From: Aliivibrio salmonicida LFI1238
Lineage (GTDB): Bacteria; Pseudomonadota; Gammaproteobacteria; Enterobacterales; Vibrionaceae
DNA: 64,000 nucleotides
Direction of reading: 5' to 3'
NCBI RefSeq assembly: GCF_000196495.1
Contig: NC_011312.1
Span: 868,001 to 932,000, forward strand
Position numbers and translations under genes: made by a program. Positions 1 to 7,198 of the stretch are shown here, in pieces (the stretch's first letter is position 1; every line of letters starts with the position of its first letter). The notes beneath the pieces were generated by a model. The model worked only from the letters and a program-made list of their open reading frames with translations. It did no database searches and was not told the origin of the DNA.

Positions 1-590
1 AAGGTTATGAACAAACTGAAGCGATGTTAGTTGGCTGTTGGGCACACGCACGTCGACGATTTATTGAGGCTCAACGTGTTCAAGTAAAAGGGAAAACAGG
101 GAGTGCAGATTGGGTATTGAGTAAAATCCAAAAGCTATACCGGATCGAATCGTTATTAAAAGAGGCTTCCCCTGAAGCCAAGTATGTTGCTAGGCAGACA
201 GAAGCCCGCGATTTACTTAAAGAGCTCCGTGATTGGCTTGATAGCGCAGTTAGTCGAGTATCACCTAAAACAAAATTAGGTGAGGCGATTAGCTATACAT
301 TAAATCAATGGGATAAATTAGTTCGTTATATTGATGATGGATTGTTATCTATTGATAACAATCGAGCAGAGCGAGCGGTTAAACCGTTTGTTATCGGCCG
401 GAAAAACTGGTTATTTTCGGGTTCAACGGCTGGTGCAGATTCAAGTGCAATGCTTTACAGCATTGTAGAAACAGCAAAGGCAAACGGATTAATCCCTTAC
501 GATTATATTAGGTATTGTCTAGATCGTTTATGTGTTGGATCGCCAGATATCGATTCACTTTTACCTTGGAATGTAAAAGACAAGGTGTAG
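1..590 (+). CDS. tnpC: IS66-family transposase TnpC, C-terminal part (partial)
   Basis: The C-terminal 195 or so codons of the IS66 DDE transposase TnpC; the coding frame is open to the window edge (first full codon at 3). The visible part carries the late DDE-domain motifs, including WAHARRRF early on and NNRAERAVKPFVIGRKNW with the catalytic Glu region. Apart from one Ile-to-Met change at the codon at 24-26, it equals the C-terminus of the 495-residue TnpC at 31235-32722. The TAG stop lies inside the terminal inverted repeat. TnpC carries out transposition together with TnpA and TnpB, which are not in the window for this copy. Confidence 0.93.
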   Translation, partial: GYEQTEAMLVGCWAHARRRFIEAQRVQVKGKTGSADWVLSKIQKLYRIESLLKEASPEAKYVARQTEARDLLKELRDWLDSAVSRVSPKTKLGEAISYTLNQWDKLVRYIDDGLLSIDNNRAERAVKPFVIGRKNWLFSGSTAGADSSAMLYSIVETAKANGLIPYDYIRYCLDRLCVGSPDIDSLLPWNVKDKV

Positions 591-606
591 TTCCCCGCAC
601 GCTTAC
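1..606 (+). mobile_element. IS66-family element, right end (truncated by window edge)
   Basis: The right-hand 606 bp of an IS66-family insertion sequence. It matches the complete copy at 30427-32738 base for base at an offset of 32132, except position 26 (g here, t at 32158), which changes Ile to Met in the transposase. The element ends at 606 with the same terminal sequence (ttccccgcacgcttac) as the full copy. The left end and left target duplication lie outside the window; the candidate right duplication is the 8 bases after 606. It sits just downstream of the tRNA-array terminator. Confidence 0.93.
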
Positions 607-675
607 CATTAATACGATTTAGCTTTAGAAGCAGAAGCAAGGAAAAGAGCGATCTTTAAGAAGAATGTACAGACG

Positions 676-711
676 AAAAAAAAGCCCATCAAATTAATGA
701 TGAGCTTTTTT
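676..711 (-). terminator. Rho-independent terminator of the tRNA array
   Basis: On the minus strand a 9-bp stem (683-691 pairing with 698-706, one G-T pair) is followed by a run of eight T, just after the last tRNA-Gln. The plus-strand side also has a T run, so it may work in both directions. Confidence 0.85.
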
Positions 712-715
712 AAAG

Positions 716-791
716 TGGTTGGGATACCTGGATTTGAACCAGGGAATGCCGGCATCAAAAGCCGGTGCCTTACCGCTTGGCGATATCCCAA
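716..791 (-). tRNA. tRNA-Gln (TTG), last gene of the array
   Basis: 76 nt including encoded CCA. The acceptor arms TTGGGAT and ATCCCAA pair, and the anticodon loop TTTTGAT gives anticodon TTG. The sequence is close to E. coli tRNA-Gln. It is the 3'-most gene of the minus-strand array and is followed by a terminator. Confidence 0.97.
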
Positions 792-840
792 CAGAGAAGA
801 TTACGTTAGTAATTAAACTAAGATAATGCCTCTTTAAATA

Positions 841-925
841 TGGTGCGGACGGAGAGACTTGAACTCTCACACCTTACGGCGCCAGAACCTAAATCTGGTG
901 CGTCTACCAATTCCGCCACGTCCGC
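841..925 (-). tRNA. tRNA-Leu (TAG)
   Basis: 85 nt with encoded CCA and a long variable arm, as class II tRNAs have. The anticodon loop TTTAGGT gives TAG (reads CTA). It is identical to the other four Leu genes in the array. Confidence 0.97.
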
Positions 926-1041
926 GTTCTTCTAGTTGTTAATTAAAACAAAGAGTAGAAATTTTTTATAGTTAGAAGACGAATTGGAGAGTCTTTCTAA
1001 CGTTGTCATAATTAATCAGGTTGCATCAATTATGTAAATAG

Positions 1042-1117
1042 TGGTTGGGATACCTGGATTTGAACCAGGGAATGCCGGCATCAAAAGCCGGTGCCTTACC
1101 GCTTGGCGATATCCCAA
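1042..1117 (-). tRNA. tRNA-Gln (TTG)
   Basis: 76 nt with encoded CCA, identical to the copy at 716-791. It starts exactly 326 bp from that copy, which is the period of the tandem repeat. Confidence 0.97.
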
Positions 1118-1166
1118 CAGAGAAGATTACATTAGTAATTAAACTAAGATAATGCCTCTTTAAATA

Positions 1167-1251
1167 TGGTGCGGACGGAGAGACTTGAACTCTCACACCT
1201 TACGGCGCCAGAACCTAAATCTGGTGCGTCTACCAATTCCGCCACGTCCGC
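1167..1251 (-). tRNA. tRNA-Leu (TAG)
   Basis: 85 nt with encoded CCA, class II variable arm and anticodon TAG. Identical to the copy at 841-925 and 326 bp away from it. Confidence 0.97.
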
Positions 1252-1367
1252 GTTCTTCTAGTTGTTAATTAAAACAAAGAGTAGAAATTTTTTATAGTTA
1301 GAATACGAATTGGAGAGTCTTTCTAACGTTGTCATAATCAATCAGGTTGCATCAATTATGTAAATAA

Positions 1368-1443
1368 TGGTTGGGATACCTGGATTTGAACCAGGGAATG
1401 CCGGCATCAAAAGCCGGTGCCTTACCGCTTGGCGATATCCCAA
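1368..1443 (-). tRNA. tRNA-Gln (TTG)
   Basis: 76 nt with encoded CCA and anticodon TTG. Third Gln copy at the same 326-bp period. Confidence 0.97.
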
Positions 1444-1492
1444 CAGAGAAGACTACGTTAGCGATTAAACTAAGGTAATACCTCTTTAAATA

Positions 1493-1577
1493 TGGTGCGG
1501 ACGGAGAGACTTGAACTCTCACACCTTACGGCGCCAGAACCTAAATCTGGTGCGTCTACCAATTCCGCCACGTCCGC
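1493..1577 (-). tRNA. tRNA-Leu (TAG)
   Basis: 85 nt with encoded CCA and anticodon TAG. Its upstream (minus-strand) neighbour is tRNA-Met instead of tRNA-Gln, so the regular repeat pattern breaks here. Confidence 0.97.
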
Positions 1578-1653
1578 GTTCTATAACTCGCTTAAGCAAG
1601 TCATAGATATTTCGTATTTTAATCGGTGAATGGTAAACCAATTAAAAGTTGTA

Positions 1654-1730
1654 TGGTGGCTACTACGGGATTTGAACCTGTGACCCCATCATTATGAGTG
1701 ATGTGCTCTACCCAGCTGAGCTAAGTAGCC
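1654..1730 (-). tRNA. tRNA-Met (CAT), elongator
   Basis: 77 nt with encoded CCA. The anticodon loop CTCATAA gives CAT. The GGCTACT acceptor arm and body resemble E. coli elongator tRNA-Met (metT type) rather than the initiator. It differs from the second Met copy by one D-loop base (GGG versus GGT in the CTGG(G/T)TAG stretch). Confidence 0.96.
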
Positions 1731-1762
1731 AATGACTATTTTTAATAAAACAGTCAAAAATA

Positions 1763-1847
1763 TGGTGCGGACGGAGAGACTTGAACTCTCACACCTTACG
1801 GCGCCAGAACCTAAATCTGGTGCGTCTACCAATTCCGCCACGTCCGC
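1763..1847 (-). tRNA. tRNA-Leu (TAG)
   Basis: 85 nt with encoded CCA and anticodon TAG. Same sequence as the other Leu copies. Confidence 0.97.
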
Positions 1848-1963
1848 GTTCTTCTAGTTGTTAGTTAAAACAAAGAGTAGAAATTTTTTATAGTTAGAAG
1901 ACGAATTGGAGAGTCTTTCTAACGTTGTCATAATCAATCAGGTTGCATCAATTATGTAAATAA

Positions 1964-2039
1964 TGGTTGGGATACCTGGATTTGAACCAGGGAATGCCGG
2001 CATCAAAAGCCGGTGCCTTACCGCTTGGCGATATCCCAA
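1964..2039 (-). tRNA. tRNA-Gln (TTG)
   Basis: 76 nt with encoded CCA and anticodon TTG. Fourth Gln copy, 201 bp from the Leu gene at 1763, the same spacing as in the tandem units. Confidence 0.97.
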
Positions 2040-2088
2040 CAGAGAAGATTACGTTAGCGATTAAACTAAGATAATGCATCTTTAAATA

Positions 2089-2173
2089 TGGTGCGGACGG
2101 AGAGACTTGAACTCTCACACCTTACGGCGCCAGAACCTAAATCTGGTGCGTCTACCAATTCCGCCACGTCCGC
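2089..2173 (-). tRNA. tRNA-Leu (TAG)
   Basis: 85 nt with encoded CCA and anticodon TAG. Second gene of the transcript, after tRNA-Met. Confidence 0.97.
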
Positions 2174-2272
2174 GTTCTACTATTTGATTATTAAGGGCTA
2201 TCGCCACTTAATCTGCAAAGAGTAGATATTCTATATTTTAATCGACGATTGGTAAATCAATTAAAAGTTGTA

Positions 2273-2349
2273 TGGTGGCTACTACGGGATTTGAACCTGT
2301 GACCCCATCATTATGAGTGATGTGCTCTAACCAGCTGAGCTAAGTAGCC
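2273..2349 (-). tRNA. tRNA-Met (CAT), elongator, first gene of the array
   Basis: 77 nt with encoded CCA and anticodon CAT. First gene after the array promoter; it carries the usual GGT in the D-loop. Confidence 0.97.
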
Positions 2350-2408
2350 AAATTGTTTCTTTATTTCTTTCTCATCTCTCATTCGCCTTAGCGGTGAGGA
2401 CGGAGCGC

Positions 2409-2437
2409 ATTATGCGTATCTGAGGCTTATGCGTCAA
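2409..2437 (-). promoter_or_regulatory. Sigma-70 promoter of the tRNA array with stringent-type discriminator
   Basis: On the minus strand TTGACG (2432-2437) and CATAAT (2409-2414) are separated by 17 bp. A GC-rich discriminator (GCGCTCC) follows the -10, as is typical of stable-RNA promoters under ppGpp control. It lies about 60 bp upstream of the first tRNA-Met. Confidence 0.8.
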
Positions 2438-2623
2438 CACTTTTTTGAAAAAAACATAAAATCTTTGCGTGTTCGAACGGATTTTAATCAAAGCGTGCTT
2501 TTTATATGCAAATCAGAGTGAATAAGAACAAAAGAATAAGAATAAGGATGGAAAACAAGAAGTGAGTGTTGATGCATTACTAAGGATTAAAATCATTTAA
2601 GTGGTTGAAATCTAGGTGACTAA
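2438..2623. other. Intergenic stretch between array promoter and ychF terminator
   Basis: Together with the promoter, this fills the space between the tRNA array and ychF. I see no convincing ORF or structured RNA in it. It probably holds upstream A/T-rich promoter sequence for the tRNA array. Confidence 0.5.
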
Positions 2624-2656
2624 TAAAAAGGCCAGCAAATATGCTGGCCTTTTTTA
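2624..2656 (-). terminator. Terminator after ychF
   Basis: Hairpin with the stem AAGGCCAGCA/TGCTGGCCTT and short loop, with T-rich flanks on both strands, directly after the ychF stop codon. Confidence 0.88.
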
Positions 2657-3748
2657 TTATACGTTGAAGCGGAAATGTACAACATCACCATCTTTAACGA
2701 TGTAATCTTTACCTTCTAGACGCCATTTACCGGCTTCTTTAGCGCCACTCTCACCGCTAAATTCAATAAAGTTGTCGTAACCTACAACTTCTGCACGAAT
2801 AAAGCCTTTTTCAAAGTCAGTGTGGATCTTACCTGCCGCTTGTGGTGCCGTAGCTCCAACAGGAATAGTCCAAGCGCGAACTTCTTTAACGCCAGCCGTA
2901 AAATATGTCTGCAGAGCAAGTAGATCATAACCAGAACGAATTACACGGTTTAGACCAGGCTCTTCAATGCCCATATCAGCAAAGAATTCTTCACGATCTT
3001 CATCATCAAGTTCAGACAGTTCTGATTCAATCGCAGCACATACTGCAACAACTACGTTGTTTTCTGCTGTTGCATAATCACGAACAAGATCTAAGAATGG
3101 ATTATTTTCAAAACCATCTTCAGCAACGTTAGCAATATACATTGTTGGTTTTAACGTTAGGAAGTTAAGGTAAGAAACCGCTGCAACTTCTTCTTTTGAA
3201 AGTTCAACAGTACGAGCCATGCCACCTTCTGTAAAAACAGGTAATAGCTTTTCAAGTACTGAAATTTCAAACTTAGCCGTTTGATCGCCGCCTTTTGCTT
3301 TTTTCGCTTGACGCAGGATCGCACGTTCACATGAATCTAAATCGGCAAGAGCAAGCTCAAGATTGATAATTTCAATGTCTTCAATTGGTGATATTTTACC
3401 AGCAACGTGAATGATATTGTCATCTTCAAAACAGCGAACAACATGACCAATCGCATCAGTTTCTCGGATGTTAGCAAGGAATTTATTACCTAGACCTTCA
3501 CCTTTAGATGCGCCCGCAACTAAACCAGCAATATCTACAAATTCCATTGTAGTAGGAAGAACACGTTCTGGATTTACGATTTTAGCTAATACATCTAAAC
3601 GTAGATCAGGAACAGGAACCACACCGGTGTTTGGTTCAATAGTACAGAAAGGGAAGTTTGCTGCTTCGATTCCAGCTTTAGTTAGTGCGTTAAACAGTGT
3701 TGATTTACCAACGTTTGGAAGACCAACGATTCCGCATTTAAAACCCAT
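2657..3748 (-). CDS. ychF: YchF/OLA1 family ribosome-associated ATPase
   Basis: 363 residues, the usual length for YchF. It belongs to the Obg-like P-loop family but prefers ATP in characterised members, binds ribosomes, and is linked to stress responses and translation. Visible motifs are the P-loop GLPNVGKST at 9-17, the effector-like stretch NFPFCTIEPN near 31-40, DIAGLVAGASKGEG near 72-85, and NVAED near 204 in place of the canonical NKxD. The latter fits the altered base preference. The C-terminal 80 or so residues form the TGS domain. The gene lies 19 bp after pth, the same pth-ychF pair as in E. coli, so they are probably cotranscribed. The start ATG gives the conserved MGFKCGIVGLP N-terminus. 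Confidence 0.96.
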   Translation of the reverse strand: MGFKCGIVGLPNVGKSTLFNALTKAGIEAANFPFCTIEPNTGVVPVPDLRLDVLAKIVNPERVLPTTMEFVDIAGLVAGASKGEGLGNKFLANIRETDAIGHVVRCFEDDNIIHVAGKISPIEDIEIINLELALADLDSCERAILRQAKKAKGGDQTAKFEISVLEKLLPVFTEGGMARTVELSKEEVAAVSYLNFLTLKPTMYIANVAEDGFENNPFLDLVRDYATAENNVVVAVCAAIESELSELDDEDREEFFADMGIEEPGLNRVIRSGYDLLALQTYFTAGVKEVRAWTIPVGATAPQAAGKIHTDFEKGFIRAEVVGYDNFIEFSGESGAKEAGKWRLEGKDYIVKDGDVVHFRFNV

Positions 3749-3767
3749 GATGTAAACCTTATCTTTG

Positions 3768-4358
3768 TTATTCAGCTTTGAATGTGTGTAAACGATTTTG
3801 TGCTTTACTTAGTCCGTCTTTAAGTAAGATATCTAAGCAACGAGTAGATTCATCTACTGCTGCATCGATCAACTCTTGCTCTTTAGTCGGCGCTTTCCCT
3901 AATACAAAACCGGCAACTTTGTCTTTATGGCCAGGATGGCCAATGCCAATACGAAGGCGATAAAACTCTTTCGTATTCGCTAATTTACTAATGGTGTCAC
4001 GAAGACCATTATGGCCACCATGCCCGCCACCTTTTTTAAATTTAGCAACACCAGGAGGAAGATCTAATTCATCATGAGCGACGAGGATCTCTTCTGGTTT
4101 TATTTGGTAAAACTTAGCAATCGAAGCAATGGCTTTTCCTGATAAGTTCATAAATGTTGTAGGGATTAGTAATCGAAGATCCTGACCATTGGTTTGAATT
4201 CGACCTGTTAATCCAAAAAACTTAGCTTCTTCACGCATTGGAATGTTATGAATGCGAGCGAGTTCTTCAACTACCCATGCCCCAGCATTATGGCGAGTTC
4301 TTTTGTACTCAAGGCCGGGGTTTGCTAGTCCAACAAGAAGTTTGATCTGATTACTCAA
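3768..4358 (-). CDS. pth: Peptidyl-tRNA hydrolase
   Basis: 196 residues. It cleaves peptidyl-tRNAs that drop off ribosomes, recycling tRNA in the cytoplasm. The conserved active-site set is visible: Asn13 in LANPG, catalytic His23 in TRHNAG, NLSGK, and HDELDLP with the Asp that activates the His. The start codon appears to be TTG (MSNQIKLLVGLANPG): no ATG lies upstream in frame, the N-terminus then aligns with family members, and an AGAGAG Shine-Dalgarno lies about 9 bases before. A TTG start would keep expression modest. It is followed by ychF. Confidence 0.96.
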   Translation of the reverse strand: MSNQIKLLVGLANPGLEYKRTRHNAGAWVVEELARIHNIPMREEAKFFGLTGRIQTNGQDLRLLIPTTFMNLSGKAIASIAKFYQIKPEEILVAHDELDLPPGVAKFKKGGGHGGHNGLRDTISKLANTKEFYRLRIGIGHPGHKDKVAGFVLGKAPTKEQELIDAAVDESTRCLDILLKDGLSKAQNRLHTFKAE

Positions 4359-4488
4359 AGAATTATCTCTCTATCTTGGATACTAATATGATTAATGAAC
4401 TTGTTTAGCGCTGAGAGCTAAAGACAATTAATGATATTAGTATGTACCATTAAAAAGGCGCGCCATATTACCACAAGAATTCCAAATA

Positions 4489-4516
4489 CAAAAACGCCCC
4501 GCAATAGCAGGGCGTT
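4489..4516 (-). terminator. Terminator after prs
   Basis: The minus strand reads ACGCCCTGC-TATT-GCGGGGCGT followed by T runs, 23 bp after the prs stop codon. It separates the prs operon from pth-ychF. Confidence 0.88.
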
Positions 4517-4538
4517 TGGATATTGTTTTTGTTTGAAA

Positions 4539-5486
4539 TTAGTGATCAAACATTGCCGATATAGACTCTTCGTTGCTAATGCGACGAATTGCTTCAGCTA
4601 GCATACGAGATAGGCTTAGTTCAGTTACTTTGCCTGTCGCTGCCATCTCTTTAGATAGAGGGATTGAATCCGTTACAACAACTTGGTCTATTACTGAGTT
4701 TGCAATGTTATGTGCAGCAGTGCCAGAGAAAACAGCGTGAGTTGCGTAAGCGAATACACGTTTTGCGCCGCGTTCTTTTAGTGCTTCAGCTGCTTTACAT
4801 AATGTGCCGCCCGTATCGATCATGTCATCAACGATAACACAGTCACGGCCGTCAACATCACCAATAAGGTTCATTACTTCTGAAACGTTAGCACGTGGAC
4901 GACGCTTATCAACGATAGCGATGTCTACATCACCTAATGCTTTAGCAGTAGCACGGGCACGTACAACACCACCTAAATCAGGAGAAACAACAACAGGGTT
5001 TTCTAAACCACGAGTACGCATATCATCAAGTAATACTGGAGTACCGAAGATGTTATCTACTGGTACGTCGAAGAAACCTTGAATTTGTTCAGCGTGTAAG
5101 TCGATAGTTAAAACGCGGTCAACACCAACGTTTGAAAGCATATCAGCAATAACTTTTGCAGTGATTGGTACACGAGCAGAACGTACACGACGGTCTTGAC
5201 GAGCATAGCCAAAGTAAGGAATTACCGCAGTAATACGACCTGCAGAAGCACGGCGAAGTGCATCGATCATTACTACTAATTCCATGATGTTGTCATTAGT
5301 AGGAGCACACGTAGACTGGATAATGAATACATCACTACCACGTACGTTTTCGTTAATTTGAACGGCTACTTCACCGTCAGAAAAACGATCTACAGTAGCG
5401 TCGCCAAGTGAAATGTATAGTCGTTCGGCGATACGTTGGGCAAGTTCAGGAGTTGCATTACCAGTAAATAGCTTCATGTCAGGCAC
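4539..5486 (-). CDS. prs: Ribose-phosphate pyrophosphokinase (PRPP synthase)
   Basis: Makes PRPP from ribose-5-phosphate and ATP for purine, pyrimidine, histidine, tryptophan and NAD synthesis. I use the GTG start at 5486 because it gives the canonical 315-residue protein beginning MPDMKLFTGNATPELA, with a GAGG Shine-Dalgarno 8 bases upstream; the longer frame to 5537 would overlap ispE. Class I PRPP synthase motifs are present: RRASAGRITAVIPYFGYARQDR in the middle, the flexible-loop KRRPRANVSEVM region near 195-205, and the PRPP-binding DCVIVDDMIDTGGT near 214-227. It lies immediately downstream of ispE, matching the E. coli ispE-prs pair. Confidence 0.97.
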   Translation of the reverse strand: MPDMKLFTGNATPELAQRIAERLYISLGDATVDRFSDGEVAVQINENVRGSDVFIIQSTCAPTNDNIMELVVMIDALRRASAGRITAVIPYFGYARQDRRVRSARVPITAKVIADMLSNVGVDRVLTIDLHAEQIQGFFDVPVDNIFGTPVLLDDMRTRGLENPVVVSPDLGGVVRARATAKALGDVDIAIVDKRRPRANVSEVMNLIGDVDGRDCVIVDDMIDTGGTLCKAAEALKERGAKRVFAYATHAVFSGTAAHNIANSVIDQVVVTDSIPLSKEMAATGKVTELSLSRMLAEAIRRISNEESISAMFDH

Positions 5487-5524
5487 GGTGGAAACCTCAG
5501 GGTTGCGTCCAAATTGTGAGAATT

Positions 5525-6391
5525 TTATATGTTGCATAATGATTTATACTCTTCCAACGCTTGGTTGAGTGGTGAAGTATTTCTACCTCGGGTGATAAAT
5601 CCAGTTGCGTTATCAGGAATTAATGAAAAAACGTGTTGTGCTTCTTTTTCGTTAATAAACTCAGCGAAAACACAAGCGCCTGTTCCAGTCAATCTTGATG
5701 GTGCATATTCTAACAGCCATGAAAGTTGGTAATCAACCTCTGGATACACTCTTCTGACAATTTTTTCGCAATCGTTTTCGTAAGAGGCACTTAAAAGTAC
5801 GTTAAGTGGCTGTTTTGCTGTATTTCTAATCAATTCTGGGTGAGAGAATACATCAACAGTTGCGATACTCACTTCTGGTTTTATTAATACGTACCATAAC
5901 TCTTTAGGGTTGGCCGGTTGTAATTTTTCACCAATACCCTCTGCAAAGGCGGAAAAACCATGAACAAAAATAGGAACGTCAGCGCCTAGAGTGACCCCTA
6001 AATCGGCCAATTCTTTATTCGTGAGATTTAGATCCCATAAGAAATTAAGTGCAACTAACGTTGTCGCTGCATTCGATGAACCACCGCCAATGCCACCGCC
6101 AATGGGTAATATTTTTTCTAGTTCAATATGAGCACCAAGAGGACACAGAGTGTGTTCTTGTAGCTGCGTTGCTGCTTTCCAGATTAAATTATCTTTTTTC
6201 TCTACACCGGGAATCGGAGGAGAAAGCGTGATCTCTCCTGAATCGTTAGGGGTAATCGTTAGGTGATCACAAAGATCGATAAATTGAAAAAGGGTCTGTA
6301 ATTCATGATAACCATTATCATGCTGCCCATTTATATACAGGAATAAATTGAGTTTAGCTGGAGAAGGCCAGCGAGTTGCTGTCGTTATCAT
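5525..6391 (-). CDS. ispE: 4-diphosphocytidyl-2-C-methyl-D-erythritol kinase
   Basis: GHMP-family kinase of the MEP isoprenoid pathway; phosphorylates CDP-methylerythritol. I start at the ATG at 6391, which overlaps the lolB stop in an ATGA junction (translational coupling) and gives a 288-residue protein starting MITTATRWPSPAKLNLFLYI. The in-frame ATG five codons upstream is less likely. The glycine-rich ATP-binding motif PIGGGIGGGSSNAA is near 96-109, the catalytic-Asp region GADVPIF near 140, and the C-terminal GHMP motif LTGTGACVFAEF near 240. Order lolB-ispE-prs is as in E. coli. Confidence 0.96.
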   Translation of the reverse strand: MITTATRWPSPAKLNLFLYINGQHDNGYHELQTLFQFIDLCDHLTITPNDSGEITLSPPIPGVEKKDNLIWKAATQLQEHTLCPLGAHIELEKILPIGGGIGGGSSNAATTLVALNFLWDLNLTNKELADLGVTLGADVPIFVHGFSAFAEGIGEKLQPANPKELWYVLIKPEVSIATVDVFSHPELIRNTAKQPLNVLLSASYENDCEKIVRRVYPEVDYQLSWLLEYAPSRLTGTGACVFAEFINEKEAQHVFSLIPDNATGFITRGRNTSPLNQALEEYKSLCNI

Positions 6392-7014
6392 TGAGATATA
6401 ATCCAATTTGAAGCAATGATTTTTATTGTGGTGTCTTTTTGTGTCAATTTCATTGAATTCGGCAGCAGTAACCCATTGGTTTCGATATAGCTGTTATATC
6501 TAAGATGCCAATTGGTTTGACTGATTTGTTTTGATAGGTGCTCTACGGTATTTAATTCATTGAGTTCAAATGCATCTGCAGAGGTTGGTAACCCTTTAAG
6601 CCAATCACTTAGGTAGGCGATAGGAATTGTCATGCCCGTTAATCCGTATAGTAAGCGTCCCGGATCATTACCTTCAAATTTCTTACCATCGCCGGTTTCA
6701 ATGGTGGCTTTATTTTTGGATAACGTCAGTTTCATTATGGTTTGCCCAAGAAATGTGGTGAGCAACAATTGACTGTTATCTTCCTTTTGAGTCCATTGGA
6801 AGTTGAGGCTGTGGCGTTGTTCTAGGTCTTGATATCCAATTTTCCCTGTCACTTTATACTGAGTTAATTGCTCAATATTAGATTGATGTTTATTCCAATT
6901 AGTTGACTGTTGTGGGGTTAATGGGGTCGTAGAACAAGCGCTGAGAAAAAACAGCAGAAAGAAAACGGAAGCAAAAAAAGAAAGAGGACGGCGTAGCATA
7001 AATAAAGAACTCAC
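6388..7014 (-). CDS. lolB: Outer-membrane lipoprotein receptor LolB
   Basis: 208-residue precursor. The N-terminal signal ends in the lipobox LSAC with lipidated Cys27 and no Asp at +2, consistent with outer-membrane sorting. LolB takes lipoproteins from LolA and inserts them in the inner leaflet of the outer membrane. The body matches the family (YKVTGKIGYQ near the start of the barrel; LYGLTGMTIPIAYLSDWLKG in the middle). First gene of the lolB-ispE-prs operon, divergent from hemA as in E. coli. A perfect TATAAT box lies at 7031-7036 on this strand, without a clear -35. Confidence 0.93.
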   Translation of the reverse strand: MSSLFMLRRPLSFFASVFFLLFFLSACSTTPLTPQQSTNWNKHQSNIEQLTQYKVTGKIGYQDLEQRHSLNFQWTQKEDNSQLLLTTFLGQTIMKLTLSKNKATIETGDGKKFEGNDPGRLLYGLTGMTIPIAYLSDWLKGLPTSADAFELNELNTVEHLSKQISQTNWHLRYNSYIETNGLLLPNSMKLTQKDTTIKIIASNWIISQ

Positions 7015-7198
7015 TGTTAATTCGAGACAGATTATAGGATTGTATCAAATCCATTGATTGTTTGGGTATCAAGATTTACACAATAAGTAGGTTAAATATC
7101 ACTAATTTTCGATGTAGAAGCTCTGATGCCTTTTAAAATTCGGCTTCATCAAGTAAAATCCGCCCTTGTTATTTTTCTAAATTGGTCTTGTTTGCCGA

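Larger units (their letters stand above)
716..1577 (-). repeat. 326-bp tandem repeat carrying tRNA-Gln and tRNA-Leu
   Basis: Units start at 716, 1042 and 1368 with a constant 326-bp period; the third is cut off after its Leu gene. Each unit holds a Gln gene, a 49-bp spacer, a Leu gene and a 116-bp spacer. The spacers are nearly identical too, with a few single-base differences, which points to recent unequal exchange. The same 116-bp spacer recurs between the genes at 1763-1847 and 1964-2039. Confidence 0.93.

Noticed and set aside
607..680. Plus-strand codon-like stretch (LALEAEARKRAIFKKNVQ) after the IS66 end, possible tail of an interrupted gene
   Set aside because: It has no stop before the terminator and tRNA region and no recognisable family; too short to claim a broken gene.
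609..791. Minus-strand ORF over the array end and tRNA-Gln
   Set aside because: It reads through a tRNA gene and a terminator and has no ribosome site; a shadow frame.
716..2349. Regular repeats that might look like a CRISPR array
   Set aside because: The repeats are tRNA genes with nearly the same spacers; no 28-37 bp repeat/unique-spacer pattern and no cas genes.
5487..5537. Longer prs start (332 residues)
   Set aside because: The extra residues are not family-like, overlap ispE, and the internal GTG has a good ribosome site and gives the standard 315 residues.
7015..7198. hemA promoter
   Set aside because: Several AT-rich hexamers are possible, but none has a good partner at 16-18 bp; not listed as a feature.
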